DNA of 64,000 bases from an uncultured Clostridia bacterium. GTDB taxonomy: Bacteria > Bacillota > Clostridia > Oscillospirales > Oscillospiraceae. Shown piece after piece: positions 42,017 through 50,397 of the stretch. Every line of letters starts with the position of its first letter. Within the stretch, counting starts at the first letter, position 1. The DNA lies in contig CALADI010000012.1 of assembly GCA_937890525.1 (NCBI GenBank), positions 62,001 to 126,000 on the forward strand. Reading direction: 5' to 3'. The translations under genes were made by a program, and so were the position numbers. The notes beneath the pieces were generated by a model. That model had not been told where the DNA came from. It was given only the letters and a program-made list of their open reading frames with translations, and did no database searches.

Positions 42017-42045
42017 AGTATAGCATATTTCCCGGCGGGTGAAAA
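42017..42045 (-). promoter_or_regulatory. Promoter for the DUF1846 gene
   Basis: TTTTCA (42040-42045), 17 bp, TATACT (42017-42022) on the minus strand. Confidence 0.5.
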
Positions 42046-42114
42046 GGCTGATCCGGCAAAAGCTATGCCAAAAAACAGGGCGGATTTTTGGTGAAAGACT
42101 GGCAGGCGGAGCTA

Positions 42115-42180
42115 TTGACATTCCCGGGGATACCATGTAAAATACGGATATACTGCCCCCTTTTACAGGGGGTATTTTTT
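42115..42180 (+). promoter_or_regulatory. Consensus promoter running straight into a terminator
   Basis: TTGACA (42115-42120), 17 bp, TAAAAT (42138-42143), then from about 42150 a hairpin with CCCCC/GGGGG arms and T6 at 42175-42180. Any transcript would be about 30 nt. No plus-strand gene follows for over 6 kb. Confidence 0.6.
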
Positions 42181-42198
42181 ATGCCCAGAGGATGAAAA

Positions 42199-42233
42199 CA
42201 GCCTGCGCCGGGGAAATGCTCCGGCGCAGGCTG
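42199..42233. repeat. 13-bp inverted repeat downstream of acsB
   Basis: CAGCCTGCGCCGG (42199-42211) and its complement (42221-42233). A TTTT follows on the minus strand. It may be a second terminator for acsB. Confidence 0.55.
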
Positions 42234-42269
42234 GCTATGTTATGGAATAGGTGAAAATTGGATGCGAAA

Positions 42270-42297
42270 ACAGGTCTCCCCTAGGGGAGACCTGTTG
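42270..42297 (-). terminator. Perfect palindrome/terminator after acsB
   Basis: A 28-bp perfect palindrome centred on CCTAGG (AACAGGTCTCCCC on the left arm) lies 40 bp past the acsB stop. TTTT follows on the minus strand. Confidence 0.65.
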
Positions 42298-42337
42298 TTC
42301 TTTGTATACAGAGCGCAGATGAAGCGATCCGAAATGA

Positions 42338-44470
42338 TTACATATCGAAGGGCTCCATGCTCAGCACGGGGTGACCCACCTCGCTCAGGAAGGCCAGCAG
42401 CTGCTCGGGATCCTCGGTGCAGACAGTCTCATCGGCGATCATATCGGTGAAGTTGTCGATGCCGTACATCTCCTTGGCAGTAGCGTTCAGGTTGTCACGG
42501 ATCTGATCCTTCAGCAGCTTGGGCAGCCAGACGATACGGCCGGGGCCGCCTTCAGCAGCGATGAACTTGTGGGAAGAGATGAAGTGCTTGCCGTGACCCA
42601 TGAAGCCGGGAGTCTGGACACCGCCGCCGGTCATGGAAGCCATCTCGGAGAAGGTCATGCCCAGAGGAGTCATGCCGGCATGCTCACGGCAGGTGATGAC
42701 AACGCCCATGGAAACAGGCTCGACACCGCAGATACACTCGAAGCAGCCGCAGGAGGTCATGGGATCCTGGAACAGGGAGTACAGAGTGACATGCTCCAGA
42801 GCACCGTGGGAGTACTTGTCCACAGCCTCGTCCACATCCACATAGCGGCCCAGCTTCTCATCCAGACAGTTGTTCTTGGGAACGATCTGGCAGGGACCGG
42901 TGGGATCCAGCTCGTTGGTGGCCTTAGCATCCAGCCAAGACACAGCGCCGCACAGACCCAGACGCTCGGGGGTAACGATACAAACATGGCTGGGGGAGAA
43001 GGCCTGGCACATGGTGCAGGTGTAGAACTGATCCACGGATTCGTCGGTCATGCTCTTCAGACGGGCGTCACGCTTGTTGAACACCTCGTTGGCATGGGCA
43101 CGCAGCTCCTTGTTGGCCTCGTCGCCGATGACGATCTTGACCTGGCACTTGTCCACAACAGCGTCGAACTCGGACTTGATCTTGGCGTACAGGACCTCGC
43201 CGATGTGCTTGAAGCGGAAGCCTGCCTCAAAGTCAGCCTTGGAGATACGGATACGGATCATATCACGCTGACCGGTGTGCATGACACCCTCGATGCAGTT
43301 CAGGTAGGAGTGGATCTTACGCTCCATAACGGCCTCAAAGTCAGGCTGCATGTTCTTGCCGCCAACCTCGATGACATAGGAAGCGGAGATCTTGGAGCCG
43401 GGCTCCAGCTCGTCCAGCTCGGGACCCTCGACGGTGATCTTGTGATCCTCGATCTCCAGAGCGTCCTTGGTGGTGACCAGCTCGAAGCAGTCCTTGCGGG
43501 AACCGTCGATCTCGATCTGCATATCGCCGCGGCGGATGATCTCGCCCTCGAAAGCGGAAGCGAAGGACACGGGGATGTCGATCTTGGTGATCTTCAGCTT
43601 GATGTCACGGGCTTCCAGAGAGGTAGCGTTGAACTTGGACACATCCTCCTGCACGATCAGGGACTTGGGAACACGGAAGATGTTCTCGGTCTCGTTGGTG
43701 ATGACAGGGAAGCCCAGAGCGATGGCGCCGGCGCCGCAGGCCACGATCACATCGTCCAGAGGCTTGAAAGCGTTGACGAAAGCGGGCACACGCTCGAAGG
43801 TGTACTTCATCAGACCGGCTGCATCGCCGCCGGCGATGTTGCCGAAGATCAGAGCGGCACGCACGGCCACGGAGACAACATGGATAACGGAAGTGACATC
43901 CTTGCCCAGGGGAATGACGCGGACATTGTCGCCGGTCTTGAAGCCCTTCTCCTGCAGCTGATCGATGACACCGCCCACCAGAGTGACCAGAATGCCCTGA
44001 GACTGGTAGCTCTTGACCAGCTCGACAGCCTCGTCAGCGGAGGGAGCTTCGCCCAGAATGACGGCAACGCCGGGGATATCGCCGGTAACCAGAGGAACAC
44101 CCAGGTTACGGATGACGGCGTCAGCCAGATGACCATAGCAGGGCATCTCGTAGGGAGTTGCGCCGTTGAGGTACTTCAGAGCTTCGATGAACTCGGCACA
44201 CAGAGCGGTGGCAACACCGGACATGAAGGCGTCGTTCAGACGGTTGTTGCGGGTCATCAGGGACTTGATGACATCCAGAGCGGCCTTCATCTCACCCAGA
44301 GTGGTGATCTTGACACCAGTCACACCGAAATAGCAGGGCAGAGCGTAGGCAGTGTCAGGGAAGGAGACAGCCTGGCTCTCGCCGTACTGGGCGATCGCAT
44401 TATCAACGGCGGACACGGTCAGACCGTAAACGGCATCGTTACCGCCAAATACACGTTCAAATAAAGTCAC
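42338..44470 (-). CDS. acsB: Acetyl-CoA synthase (CODH/ACS complex, AcsB)
   Basis: A 710-residue protein that joins CO, a corrinoid-bound methyl group and CoA into acetyl-CoA. The A-cluster region has FYTCTMCQAFSPSHVC, LGLCGAVSWLD and SCGCFECICGVEP, where Cys residues bind the [4Fe-4S] cluster and the Cys-Gly-Cys type motif binds nickel. Length fits the bacterial form. I chose GTG 44470 because AGGAGG lies just before it; the ATG at 44491 precedes that ribosome site and would add seven residues. It is the last gene of cooS-cooC-acsB. Confidence 0.95.
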   Translation of the reverse strand: MTLFERVFGGNDAVYGLTVSAVDNAIAQYGESQAVSFPDTAYALPCYFGVTGVKITTLGEMKAALDVIKSLMTRNNRLNDAFMSGVATALCAEFIEALKYLNGATPYEMPCYGHLADAVIRNLGVPLVTGDIPGVAVILGEAPSADEAVELVKSYQSQGILVTLVGGVIDQLQEKGFKTGDNVRVIPLGKDVTSVIHVVSVAVRAALIFGNIAGGDAAGLMKYTFERVPAFVNAFKPLDDVIVACGAGAIALGFPVITNETENIFRVPKSLIVQEDVSKFNATSLEARDIKLKITKIDIPVSFASAFEGEIIRRGDMQIEIDGSRKDCFELVTTKDALEIEDHKITVEGPELDELEPGSKISASYVIEVGGKNMQPDFEAVMERKIHSYLNCIEGVMHTGQRDMIRIRISKADFEAGFRFKHIGEVLYAKIKSEFDAVVDKCQVKIVIGDEANKELRAHANEVFNKRDARLKSMTDESVDQFYTCTMCQAFSPSHVCIVTPERLGLCGAVSWLDAKATNELDPTGPCQIVPKNNCLDEKLGRYVDVDEAVDKYSHGALEHVTLYSLFQDPMTSCGCFECICGVEPVSMGVVITCREHAGMTPLGMTFSEMASMTGGGVQTPGFMGHGKHFISSHKFIAAEGGPGRIVWLPKLLKDQIRDNLNATAKEMYGIDNFTDMIADETVCTEDPEQLLAFLSEVGHPVLSMEPFDM

Positions 44471-44487
44471 GGTTTTTCCTCCTAAAT

Positions 44488-45258
44488 TCATACATCATCG
44501 TTGTCGATGACAGATTTTATGCGCTTGATTTCGTCAATTGCGGTGGGGCTTACATCGTAGGGGGACTTTCCAAGCCGGTCAGCCTCGATCACCTCGGGGT
44601 TGTAGTGGATGAAGCCCAGCAGATCCTCGGCGGGGATATGGGCGCGGATATAATCCTCGTCATCCTCGCTGCGGACTTTGTTGGCCACCACCCGAACCCG
44701 CTTGACGCCGAGATCGGCGGCAAGCTGCTTGACCTTGCCGTAGGTCTGGATGCTCCGGGCACCGGGCTCGATGACCACGATGAACTGATCCATGTTGGCG
44801 GCGGTGCCGCGGCCCAAGTGCTCAAGACCCGCTTCCATGTCCATGATGACCACATCATCCTTGCGGTAGGTCAGAGCGGAGAGGATCGCCTTGAGCATCA
44901 CGTGCTCCGGGCAGACACAGCCGCTGCCGCCCACATCCACCGTGCCCATGACCAGCAGCTTGACGCCGTTGATCTGCTTGGCATACTTGTCGGGGATGTC
45001 GGAGACGCTGGGGTTGAGCTTGAAGAACTTGTTGGCCTCGTTGGCGCCGGTCCGCTCCTCCACCAGCGTCCGCATCTTGGAGATGGGGATGATGGAGTTG
45101 ACCTCCTCGGGGGAGAAGCCCAGAGCAAGACCCAGATTGGCATCGGGGTCTACATCCGCAGCCAAGACCTGACGGCCTTCGGCGGCGTAGAGCCGCGCCA
45201 AGGTGGAGGCGAGGGTGGTCTTACCCACGCCCCCCTTGCCGGTAATTGCTACTTTCAT
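44488..45258 (-). CDS. cooC: CODH nickel-insertion ATPase CooC/AcsF-like
   Basis: A 256-residue MinD/CooC-type ATPase. The deviant Walker A with signature Lys is TGKGGVGKTTLASTLAR, followed by AADVDPDANLG, CVCPEHVMLKA (a CxC metal site) and IMDMEAGLEHLGRGT. It inserts nickel into the CODH C-cluster or the ACS A-cluster using ATP. It lies 24 bp after cooS and 17 bp before acsB, which fits either target. Confidence 0.93.
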   Translation of the reverse strand: MKVAITGKGGVGKTTLASTLARLYAAEGRQVLAADVDPDANLGLALGFSPEEVNSIIPISKMRTLVEERTGANEANKFFKLNPSVSDIPDKYAKQINGVKLLVMGTVDVGGSGCVCPEHVMLKAILSALTYRKDDVVIMDMEAGLEHLGRGTAANMDQFIVVIEPGARSIQTYGKVKQLAADLGVKRVRVVANKVRSEDDEDYIRAHIPAEDLLGFIHYNPEVIEADRLGKSPYDVSPTAIDEIKRIKSVIDNDDV

Positions 45259-45282
45259 GTAAAGGAACCTTCTTTGCGAAAA

Positions 45283-47178
45283 TTAGATGCCCAGAGCCGC
45301 ACGCTTCTGCTCGATGCGCTCGATCATCAGATCGCCCAGCTTCTCGATATCCTTCTCCACGGTGTAGTTGGCCTCGACCCACTTCTTGATGCCGGTCTCG
45401 CCGGTCAGCCACTCGCAGATCTCGGTGGAACCGCTGACATAGGGATCAACACCCAGGAAGGTATCCAGACCGGTGGCGACCACGTAGTTGCCGATGGAGA
45501 CGGCCTTCTCGGACATCCACTCGGGAGCGCAGCCCACAACGGGGAGCTGAGAGATGGGAATGCCGGAATCCTTGGACAGCTCGGAAGCCAGGATCAGCAT
45601 ACGGGAGATATCCACGCAGGAACCCATGTGCAGCACGGGAGGAATGTTAGCCAGCTCACATACACGCTTCAGACCTGCGCCGCAGTACTCCTTGGCGACG
45701 ACAGGATCCATCAGACCGGCCTTAGCAGCAGCCTGAGCGGAGCAGCCGGAGACGATGAGGATGATGTCGTTGGCGATGAGCTTCTTCATCAGCTCGATGT
45801 GGGCGTAGTCGGGGCGGACCTTGGGGTTGTTGCAGCCGACCATAGCCACGGCGCCGCGGAGGACACCGGAGGTCACGCACTCCAGCAGGGGCTTGGTGGT
45901 GCCGAAATCGTCCACCTGAGAGTTGGCGACACCGTCGAGCACCTTGACGATGGCTTCAACGGAGTAGCCCACACGGGCGTTGGTCTTCTGGTCGGGGATG
46001 TTGACCAGATCAGCCTTACGGTTGACAAAGTTCTCAACAGCCATCTTCACGATCGCCTTGGCATTCTCGGCAGCGGACTCGGCGCTGAACTGAATGAACT
46101 CGGAATCGGGGATCCGGGCGATGGGAGAGGTGGTGACGAACTTGGTGTGGAAGCACTTGGACAGGGGGCCCAGAGCGGGGAAGATGCACTGCACGTCCAC
46201 AACGATGGCTTCGCAGGCGCCGGTGAGGACCACATTCTCCTGGCTCAGGAAGTTACCGGCCATGGGGATGCCGTGACGCATGGCGACCTCGTTGGCGGTG
46301 CAGCAGACGCCGGCAATGTTGATGCCCTTGGCGCCCACGGACTTGGCCAGAGCGATCATCTCGGGGTCGTTGGCGTAGTAAACGATCATCTCGGACAGGG
46401 AAGGATCGTGGCCGTGGACAATGATGTTGACCATTTCCTTATCCATCACGCCGATGTTGGCGGTGGTGTCAACGGGCTTGGGGGTGCCGAACAGAACATC
46501 GGAGAACTCGGTGCCCATCATGGAACCGCCCCAGCCGTCGGACAGGCCCACACGCAGGGACTGATGGATCAGAGCCTCGGGCATGGAAGAGCAGCCCATG
46601 TGAGACATATGCAGAGAACGGGAAACCTCGCGGTCAATGGCCTCGGGACGCAGATCTGCATCCGCCCACAGCTTCTGGGTGTGCTCGGGAGCACGATCCA
46701 GGAACTTCTGGTAGCCGAAAGGCTTGCCGTATTCCATCAGACCGACTTCAGCAATCTCGTGTGCCAGCTCGTAGATATCCTTGCCCTCGGTCTCCACACC
46801 CCATTCCTTGGCGATGCGGATCAGCTTCTCGGGATCCTTGACCTGATAGCTGCCGTCGGCACGGGTCTGGTGCAGGGTGTGCATGATCTCACGGCCGTGG
46901 TCGGAGTGAGTGGCTGCGCCGCCTGCGGTGAACTTCAGGTAGTTACGGCCGACGATGCCGTGGACATCACAGCCGCAGATGCCCCGGGGAGCCTTGGGGG
47001 TGATGCGGCACGGACCCATGGAGCAGATCCGGCAGCAGGTACCTGCCTCGCCGAAGCCGCAGTGGGGGGTCTGGTTCTTGACGCGCTGCTGCCAGGAGTC
47101 AGCGCCGACCTTCTTGCCGTTTTCCAGCAAGGAATTGGTTGCCGCTTCCAGTTCTTCAACAGTGATTAAGCGATCCAA
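45283..47178 (-). CDS. cooS: Anaerobic carbon monoxide dehydrogenase catalytic subunit
   Basis: A 631-residue Ni-Fe CODH that interconverts CO and CO2. The N-terminal Fe-S cysteines lie in CGFGEAGTCCRICSMGPCRI and RGICGCD. C-cluster ligands lie in VCCTANEVAMRHG, NNPKV, SGCSAQAAAKAG, CGAGLKRVC and PPVLHMGSCVD. The start is TTG at 47176-47178, with AGGAGG 7 bp before; the frame stays open upstream without a ribosome site. With AcsB in the same operon it most likely serves the Wood-Ljungdahl carbonyl branch rather than only CO detoxification. Confidence 0.96.
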   Translation of the reverse strand: MDRLITVEELEAATNSLLENGKKVGADSWQQRVKNQTPHCGFGEAGTCCRICSMGPCRITPKAPRGICGCDVHGIVGRNYLKFTAGGAATHSDHGREIMHTLHQTRADGSYQVKDPEKLIRIAKEWGVETEGKDIYELAHEIAEVGLMEYGKPFGYQKFLDRAPEHTQKLWADADLRPEAIDREVSRSLHMSHMGCSSMPEALIHQSLRVGLSDGWGGSMMGTEFSDVLFGTPKPVDTTANIGVMDKEMVNIIVHGHDPSLSEMIVYYANDPEMIALAKSVGAKGINIAGVCCTANEVAMRHGIPMAGNFLSQENVVLTGACEAIVVDVQCIFPALGPLSKCFHTKFVTTSPIARIPDSEFIQFSAESAAENAKAIVKMAVENFVNRKADLVNIPDQKTNARVGYSVEAIVKVLDGVANSQVDDFGTTKPLLECVTSGVLRGAVAMVGCNNPKVRPDYAHIELMKKLIANDIILIVSGCSAQAAAKAGLMDPVVAKEYCGAGLKRVCELANIPPVLHMGSCVDISRMLILASELSKDSGIPISQLPVVGCAPEWMSEKAVSIGNYVVATGLDTFLGVDPYVSGSTEICEWLTGETGIKKWVEANYTVEKDIEKLGDLMIERIEQKRAALGI

Positions 47179-47276
47179 TGTAATTCCTCCTAAGTAAGTA
47201 ATAAATATGTGGACTGATACATTTGCCCGCGGAACTGGAACAAACGACACTTCCGCACATACTGTGTATCGATAAC

Positions 47277-47305
47277 ATTTTATTCATTATTCTGTCAAAA
47301 GTCAA
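47277..47305 (-). promoter_or_regulatory. Promoter of the cooS-cooC-acsB operon
   Basis: TTGACT (47300-47305), 17 bp, TAAAAT (47277-47282) on the minus strand. The leader is about 90 nt. A second TTGACA overlaps (47291-47297) but has a poorer -10. Confidence 0.65.
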
Positions 47306-47414
47306 TCGGTGAATTGACCATATTTATTGTTAATTTTTCTATCCCCATGGGGAGGATTTTTTGCTTACGGCATTATGCGGGGAAAAAGATTCCAAAATCC
47401 CGGGAAAAGCGGTT

Positions 47415-48041
47415 TCATACCTGGTTAATTAGGTACAAAAGTCGGCTTTGCAAAATCCCCAAGGCGTAGTACATGGTTTCGTAACGGAGATAAAAAAGTG
47501 TGTTTTTATCCCAATAAAAGCGAAGCTGGGCGGGGAATTCCTCGTCCGAAGCCCAGAACCGCAGCACCACCGGCAGATCCGGGAAGAACCGAAGCCGGAA
47601 GCCCGCATCGCCCCCGGTGACAGGCTCCCCCCCCAGCGCCCGGCAGGCCCGGCAGAATCCGGGCAGATCCTGATCCGCCCGGCGCTCCAACGCCGAAGGG
47701 GCGCCGGATTCCAGAAGCCCGGAGTGAAACTGGTGCCCGAAATTCGCCATGGCGATGAATTCGCCGGACAGGCAGTGATCCCGGCGGCTGTCGCACAGGT
47801 AATCAAAGATGGTCATGGCGTCGCTGGGGTCGTGGCTTGGGGTGCAGACGCCGCCTGCCTGCCAGAACAGCTCCCCGGTCTGCCGCCGGATCATGCAGGT
47901 GCGGTCCAGCACAGGCAAATATAGATAGTCGTCGTCAAAGGTCAGAGGGGATTTGGCGATGATCTGCTGCTGGTCATAGGTGAGGAACCGCTGACGGGCA
48001 CGCTGGGCTTGGATCTGATAATTGTCGATTTTTTGTTCCAT
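47415..48041 (-). CDS. DUF3786 domain-containing protein
   Basis: A 208-residue protein ending with the DUF3786 signature VVLRFWASDEEFPAQLRFYWDKNTLFYLRYETMYYALG in two adjoining stretches. The function of the family is unknown. It lies just upstream of the CODH/ACS operon on the same strand, separated by a promoter region, so a connection to one-carbon or corrinoid metabolism is possible but unproven. I chose ATG 48041 with CGGAGAAA before it. Confidence 0.82.
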   Translation of the reverse strand: MEQKIDNYQIQAQRARQRFLTYDQQQIIAKSPLTFDDDYLYLPVLDRTCMIRRQTGELFWQAGGVCTPSHDPSDAMTIFDYLCDSRRDHCLSGEFIAMANFGHQFHSGLLESGAPSALERRADQDLPGFCRACRALGGEPVTGGDAGFRLRFFPDLPVVLRFWASDEEFPAQLRFYWDKNTLFYLRYETMYYALGILQSRLLYLINQV

Positions 48042-48053
48042 GGCATTTCTCCG

Positions 48054-48084
48054 AAAAAAGGGCGTACCGCATTGCGGTACGCCC
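48054..48084 (-). terminator. Terminator of the apt-like gene
   Basis: GGGCGTACCGC (48060-48070) and GCGGTACGCCC (48074-48084) arms; T6 follows on the minus strand. Confidence 0.85.
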
Positions 48085-48091
48085 GGGTGGG

Positions 48092-48646
48092 TCATTCCAT
48101 AACCGTTCCGTCGGGGTGGAACAGGGGCAGCTTCTCCAGATAGACCAGATCCTCCCGATCCTGGGCCTCGCCCTCGGCAAGGATCGCCATACGGCCGCAG
48201 ATCTCGCCGCCTGCCTTCTCGACCAGGGCTTCCAGAGCCGACAGGCTCTCGCCGGTGGAGATCACATCGTCCACGATGAGGATCTTCTTGCCCTGCATCA
48301 GCTGAGCGTCAGCCCCGTCCAGATAGAGGTGCTGCTCCTTGGCGGTGGTGATAGAGCGGACGGACACATCCAGAATGTCCCGCATATACAGCTTCGGTCC
48401 CTTGCGTGCCAGAATGTACTTGGCATCGCCGTGCTGGCGGGCCATCTCGTGGGCCAGAGGGATGCCCTTGGCCTCGGCGGTGATGAGGTAGTCGTATTCC
48501 GGCGCACGCTTCAGCAGCTCCTGGGCGCAGGCAACGGTGAGCTCCTGATCACCAAAGATCACGAAGCCCGCAATGGAAAGGGTATCGGAGACCTTACAGA
48601 TGGGAAGATCCCGCTCCAGACCGGCAACGGTCATACGATAATACAT
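48092..48646 (-). CDS. Adenine phosphoribosyltransferase-like protein
   Basis: A 184-residue type I phosphoribosyltransferase. The PRPP-binding loop is ILIVDDVISTGESLSAL, and an earlier TAEAKGIPLAHEMAR resembles the base-binding part of Apt. It likely salvages adenine or another purine to the nucleotide. The N-terminus differs from typical Apt, and xanthine specificity or a regulatory role cannot be excluded. ATG 48646 follows AAAAGGAG. It has its own promoter and terminator. Confidence 0.82.
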   Translation of the reverse strand: MYYRMTVAGLERDLPICKVSDTLSIAGFVIFGDQELTVACAQELLKRAPEYDYLITAEAKGIPLAHEMARQHGDAKYILARKGPKLYMRDILDVSVRSITTAKEQHLYLDGADAQLMQGKKILIVDDVISTGESLSALEALVEKAGGEICGRMAILAEGEAQDREDLVYLEKLPLFHPDGTVME

Positions 48647-48685
48647 AACTATACTCCTTTTGGGCATGGCCCGATTGATAAGTTT

Positions 48686-48713
48686 ATTATACCGCTTGGG
48701 GGACATTTGTCAA
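48686..48713 (-). promoter_or_regulatory. Consensus promoter of the apt-like gene
   Basis: TTGACA (48708-48713), 16 bp, TATAAT (48686-48691) on the minus strand. I saw no purine riboswitch in the short leader. Confidence 0.75.
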
Positions 48714-48799
48714 GAATTCGCTGGGGCAGCGGCGGAAGTTGCACGGATGGGGACAACTCGGGGGCATTTTGGAGCAAGAGGTGAAAGGAGGAGGAAAGC

Positions 48800-49132
48800 T
48801 TGGAGGGAAAGCAACGCCAAGAGACTACCCTGAAAGGGCGCATCCGCAACGGGCAGATCCGCCGGGAGGATGTGACCCGGCGGTTGGCAGAACTGGCCTT
48901 CGGTCAGCCCAACGACTGCGTTCGGCTGGCGCTGGAGGAGATCCAAGATCTGAAGGAACTGGATCTGAGCCTGCTCAGCGAGATCCGCCGTAGCGAAAAG
49001 GGGATGGTGGAGATCAAACTCATCGACCGGCTGAAGGCGCTGGAGCAGCTGGCCGCATCCACCGGCGACGGCGGCGGACAGGTGGAAGAACTGATTCGGG
49101 CGCTGAGACCAAAGGATGAGCCAAGGACATGA
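48800..49132 (+). CDS. Putative phage terminase small subunit-like protein
   Basis: A 110-residue charged protein directly upstream of the large terminase, where a small terminase subunit normally lies. It has a helical N-terminal part (GRIRNGQIRREDVTRRLAEL), a leucine-rich middle (LKELDLSLLSEIRRSE) and a Gly-rich turn near the end. The role is from position only. The start is TTG at 48800 with AAAGGAGGAGG before it. Its stop overlaps the next start (ATGA). Confidence 0.6.
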   Translation: MEGKQRQETTLKGRIRNGQIRREDVTRRLAELAFGQPNDCVRLALEEIQDLKELDLSLLSEIRRSEKGMVEIKLIDRLKALEQLAASTGDGGGQVEELIRALRPKDEPRT

Positions 49133-50382
49133 GCTATGTGGGATTTTCGGAAAAACAGAAGCAGGCCATGAATTGGTGGATGCCGGGCAGCGGCTTGGAG
49201 GAGATGGAGGCCATCGTCTGTGACGGCGCCATCCGATCCGGAAAGACTCTAGCTATGGGACTGGGGTTCTTCCTGTGGGCGCAAAGCTGCTTCAATGGAA
49301 GAAAGTTTGCTCTGTGCGGCAAGACCATCGCCGCCCTGCGGCGGAATGTGCTGTCGGAACTTCAGCCCCGGATCACTGCATTGGGGGCGAAATGCAGGGA
49401 AAAAAGAAGCGAAAACCTGCTGACGGTCACCTTCGGGGGGCACACCAACGACTACTACATCTTCGGCGGGCGGGACGAGGGTTCGGCGGCGCTGATCCAA
49501 GGCATCACCTTGGCGGGGGCGCTGTTCGATGAAGTGGCGCTGATGCCCAGAAGCTTCGTGGAGCAGGCCTGCGCCCGGTGCTCGGTGACGGGAAGCCGTC
49601 TGTGGTTCAACTGCAACCCGGCGGGCCCCAGCCATTGGTTCTACCGGCAATGGATCTTGGGTGCTGGGGAGCGGGGGTGCGTGCATCTGCACTTTACCAT
49701 GGAGGACAACCCCTCGCTGTCGGCGCAGATCCGCAGGCGGTACGAGAGGATGTACTCCGGGGTGTTCTACCGGCGGTTCATACTGGGGCAATGGGCACAG
49801 GCAGAAGGAAGGGTCTACGACTTCTTTGAGCCGGAGATGGCGCGCCCTGCACCACGAGACGGTTTTGAAAAATGGTATGTTTCCTGCGACTACGGCACGG
49901 TGAACCCCACCAGCATGGGGCTGTGGGGGCTTCGGGAGGGGATATGGTACCGGGTGCGGGAGTTCTATTTCTCCTCCCGGCGGCAGATGCGCCAGATGAC
50001 CGACGGGGAATATGCGTCTGCCCTGAGGGAACTGGTGGGACAGCGGACGGTCACGGCGGTGATCGTAGATCCTTCCGCCGCCAGCTTCATCCAGACCCTC
50101 CGGCGGGAGGGGTGGAATGTGCGCCCGGCAAAAAACGAGGTGCTGTCCGGGATCCGGGCCACCGCCCAGATGCTCAAAAGCGGGAAAATCGTCATCTGTG
50201 AGGAATGCCGGGACTGCCTGCGGGAGATGGAGGAATATGTGTGGGATCTCAAGTCCGGGGATCGGGACAAGGTGGTCAAGGAGCATGACCACGCAATGGA
50301 CGACATGCGGTATTTTGTGAGCACGGTGCTGTGCCGACCCCGGACAGGCTTTGCCGTGGGCGGGGTACAGCGCAAGTGCTGA
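49129..50382 (+). CDS. Phage terminase large subunit (PBSX type)
   Basis: A 417-residue packaging ATPase/nuclease. The Walker A reads CDGAIRSGKTLAMG, a Walker B-like LAGALFDEVALM follows, then WFNCNPAGPSHWFY and a C-terminal nuclease region with CDYGTVNPTSMG (first Asp), VIVDPSAASF and DDMRYF. The motor packages DNA into the prohead. It is the usual length and intact. ATG overlaps the previous stop by four bases. Confidence 0.92.
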   Translation: MSYVGFSEKQKQAMNWWMPGSGLEEMEAIVCDGAIRSGKTLAMGLGFFLWAQSCFNGRKFALCGKTIAALRRNVLSELQPRITALGAKCREKRSENLLTVTFGGHTNDYYIFGGRDEGSAALIQGITLAGALFDEVALMPRSFVEQACARCSVTGSRLWFNCNPAGPSHWFYRQWILGAGERGCVHLHFTMEDNPSLSAQIRRRYERMYSGVFYRRFILGQWAQAEGRVYDFFEPEMARPAPRDGFEKWYVSCDYGTVNPTSMGLWGLREGIWYRVREFYFSSRRQMRQMTDGEYASALRELVGQRTVTAVIVDPSAASFIQTLRREGWNVRPAKNEVLSGIRATAQMLKSGKIVICEECRDCLREMEEYVWDLKSGDRDKVVKEHDHAMDDMRYFVSTVLCRPRTGFAVGGVQRKC

Positions 50383-50397
50383 GAAAGGAGCGATACA

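Noticed and set aside
44605..47169. An 854-codon plus-strand open frame opposite cooC and cooS
   Set aside because: Same antisense artefact; it spans two genes and their gap and shows no domain.
47315..47365. A Rex-type operator (TTGTTAA half-site) and a small plus-strand hairpin upstream of cooS
   Set aside because: Only one half-site is visible, and the hairpin is short; neither is good enough to call.
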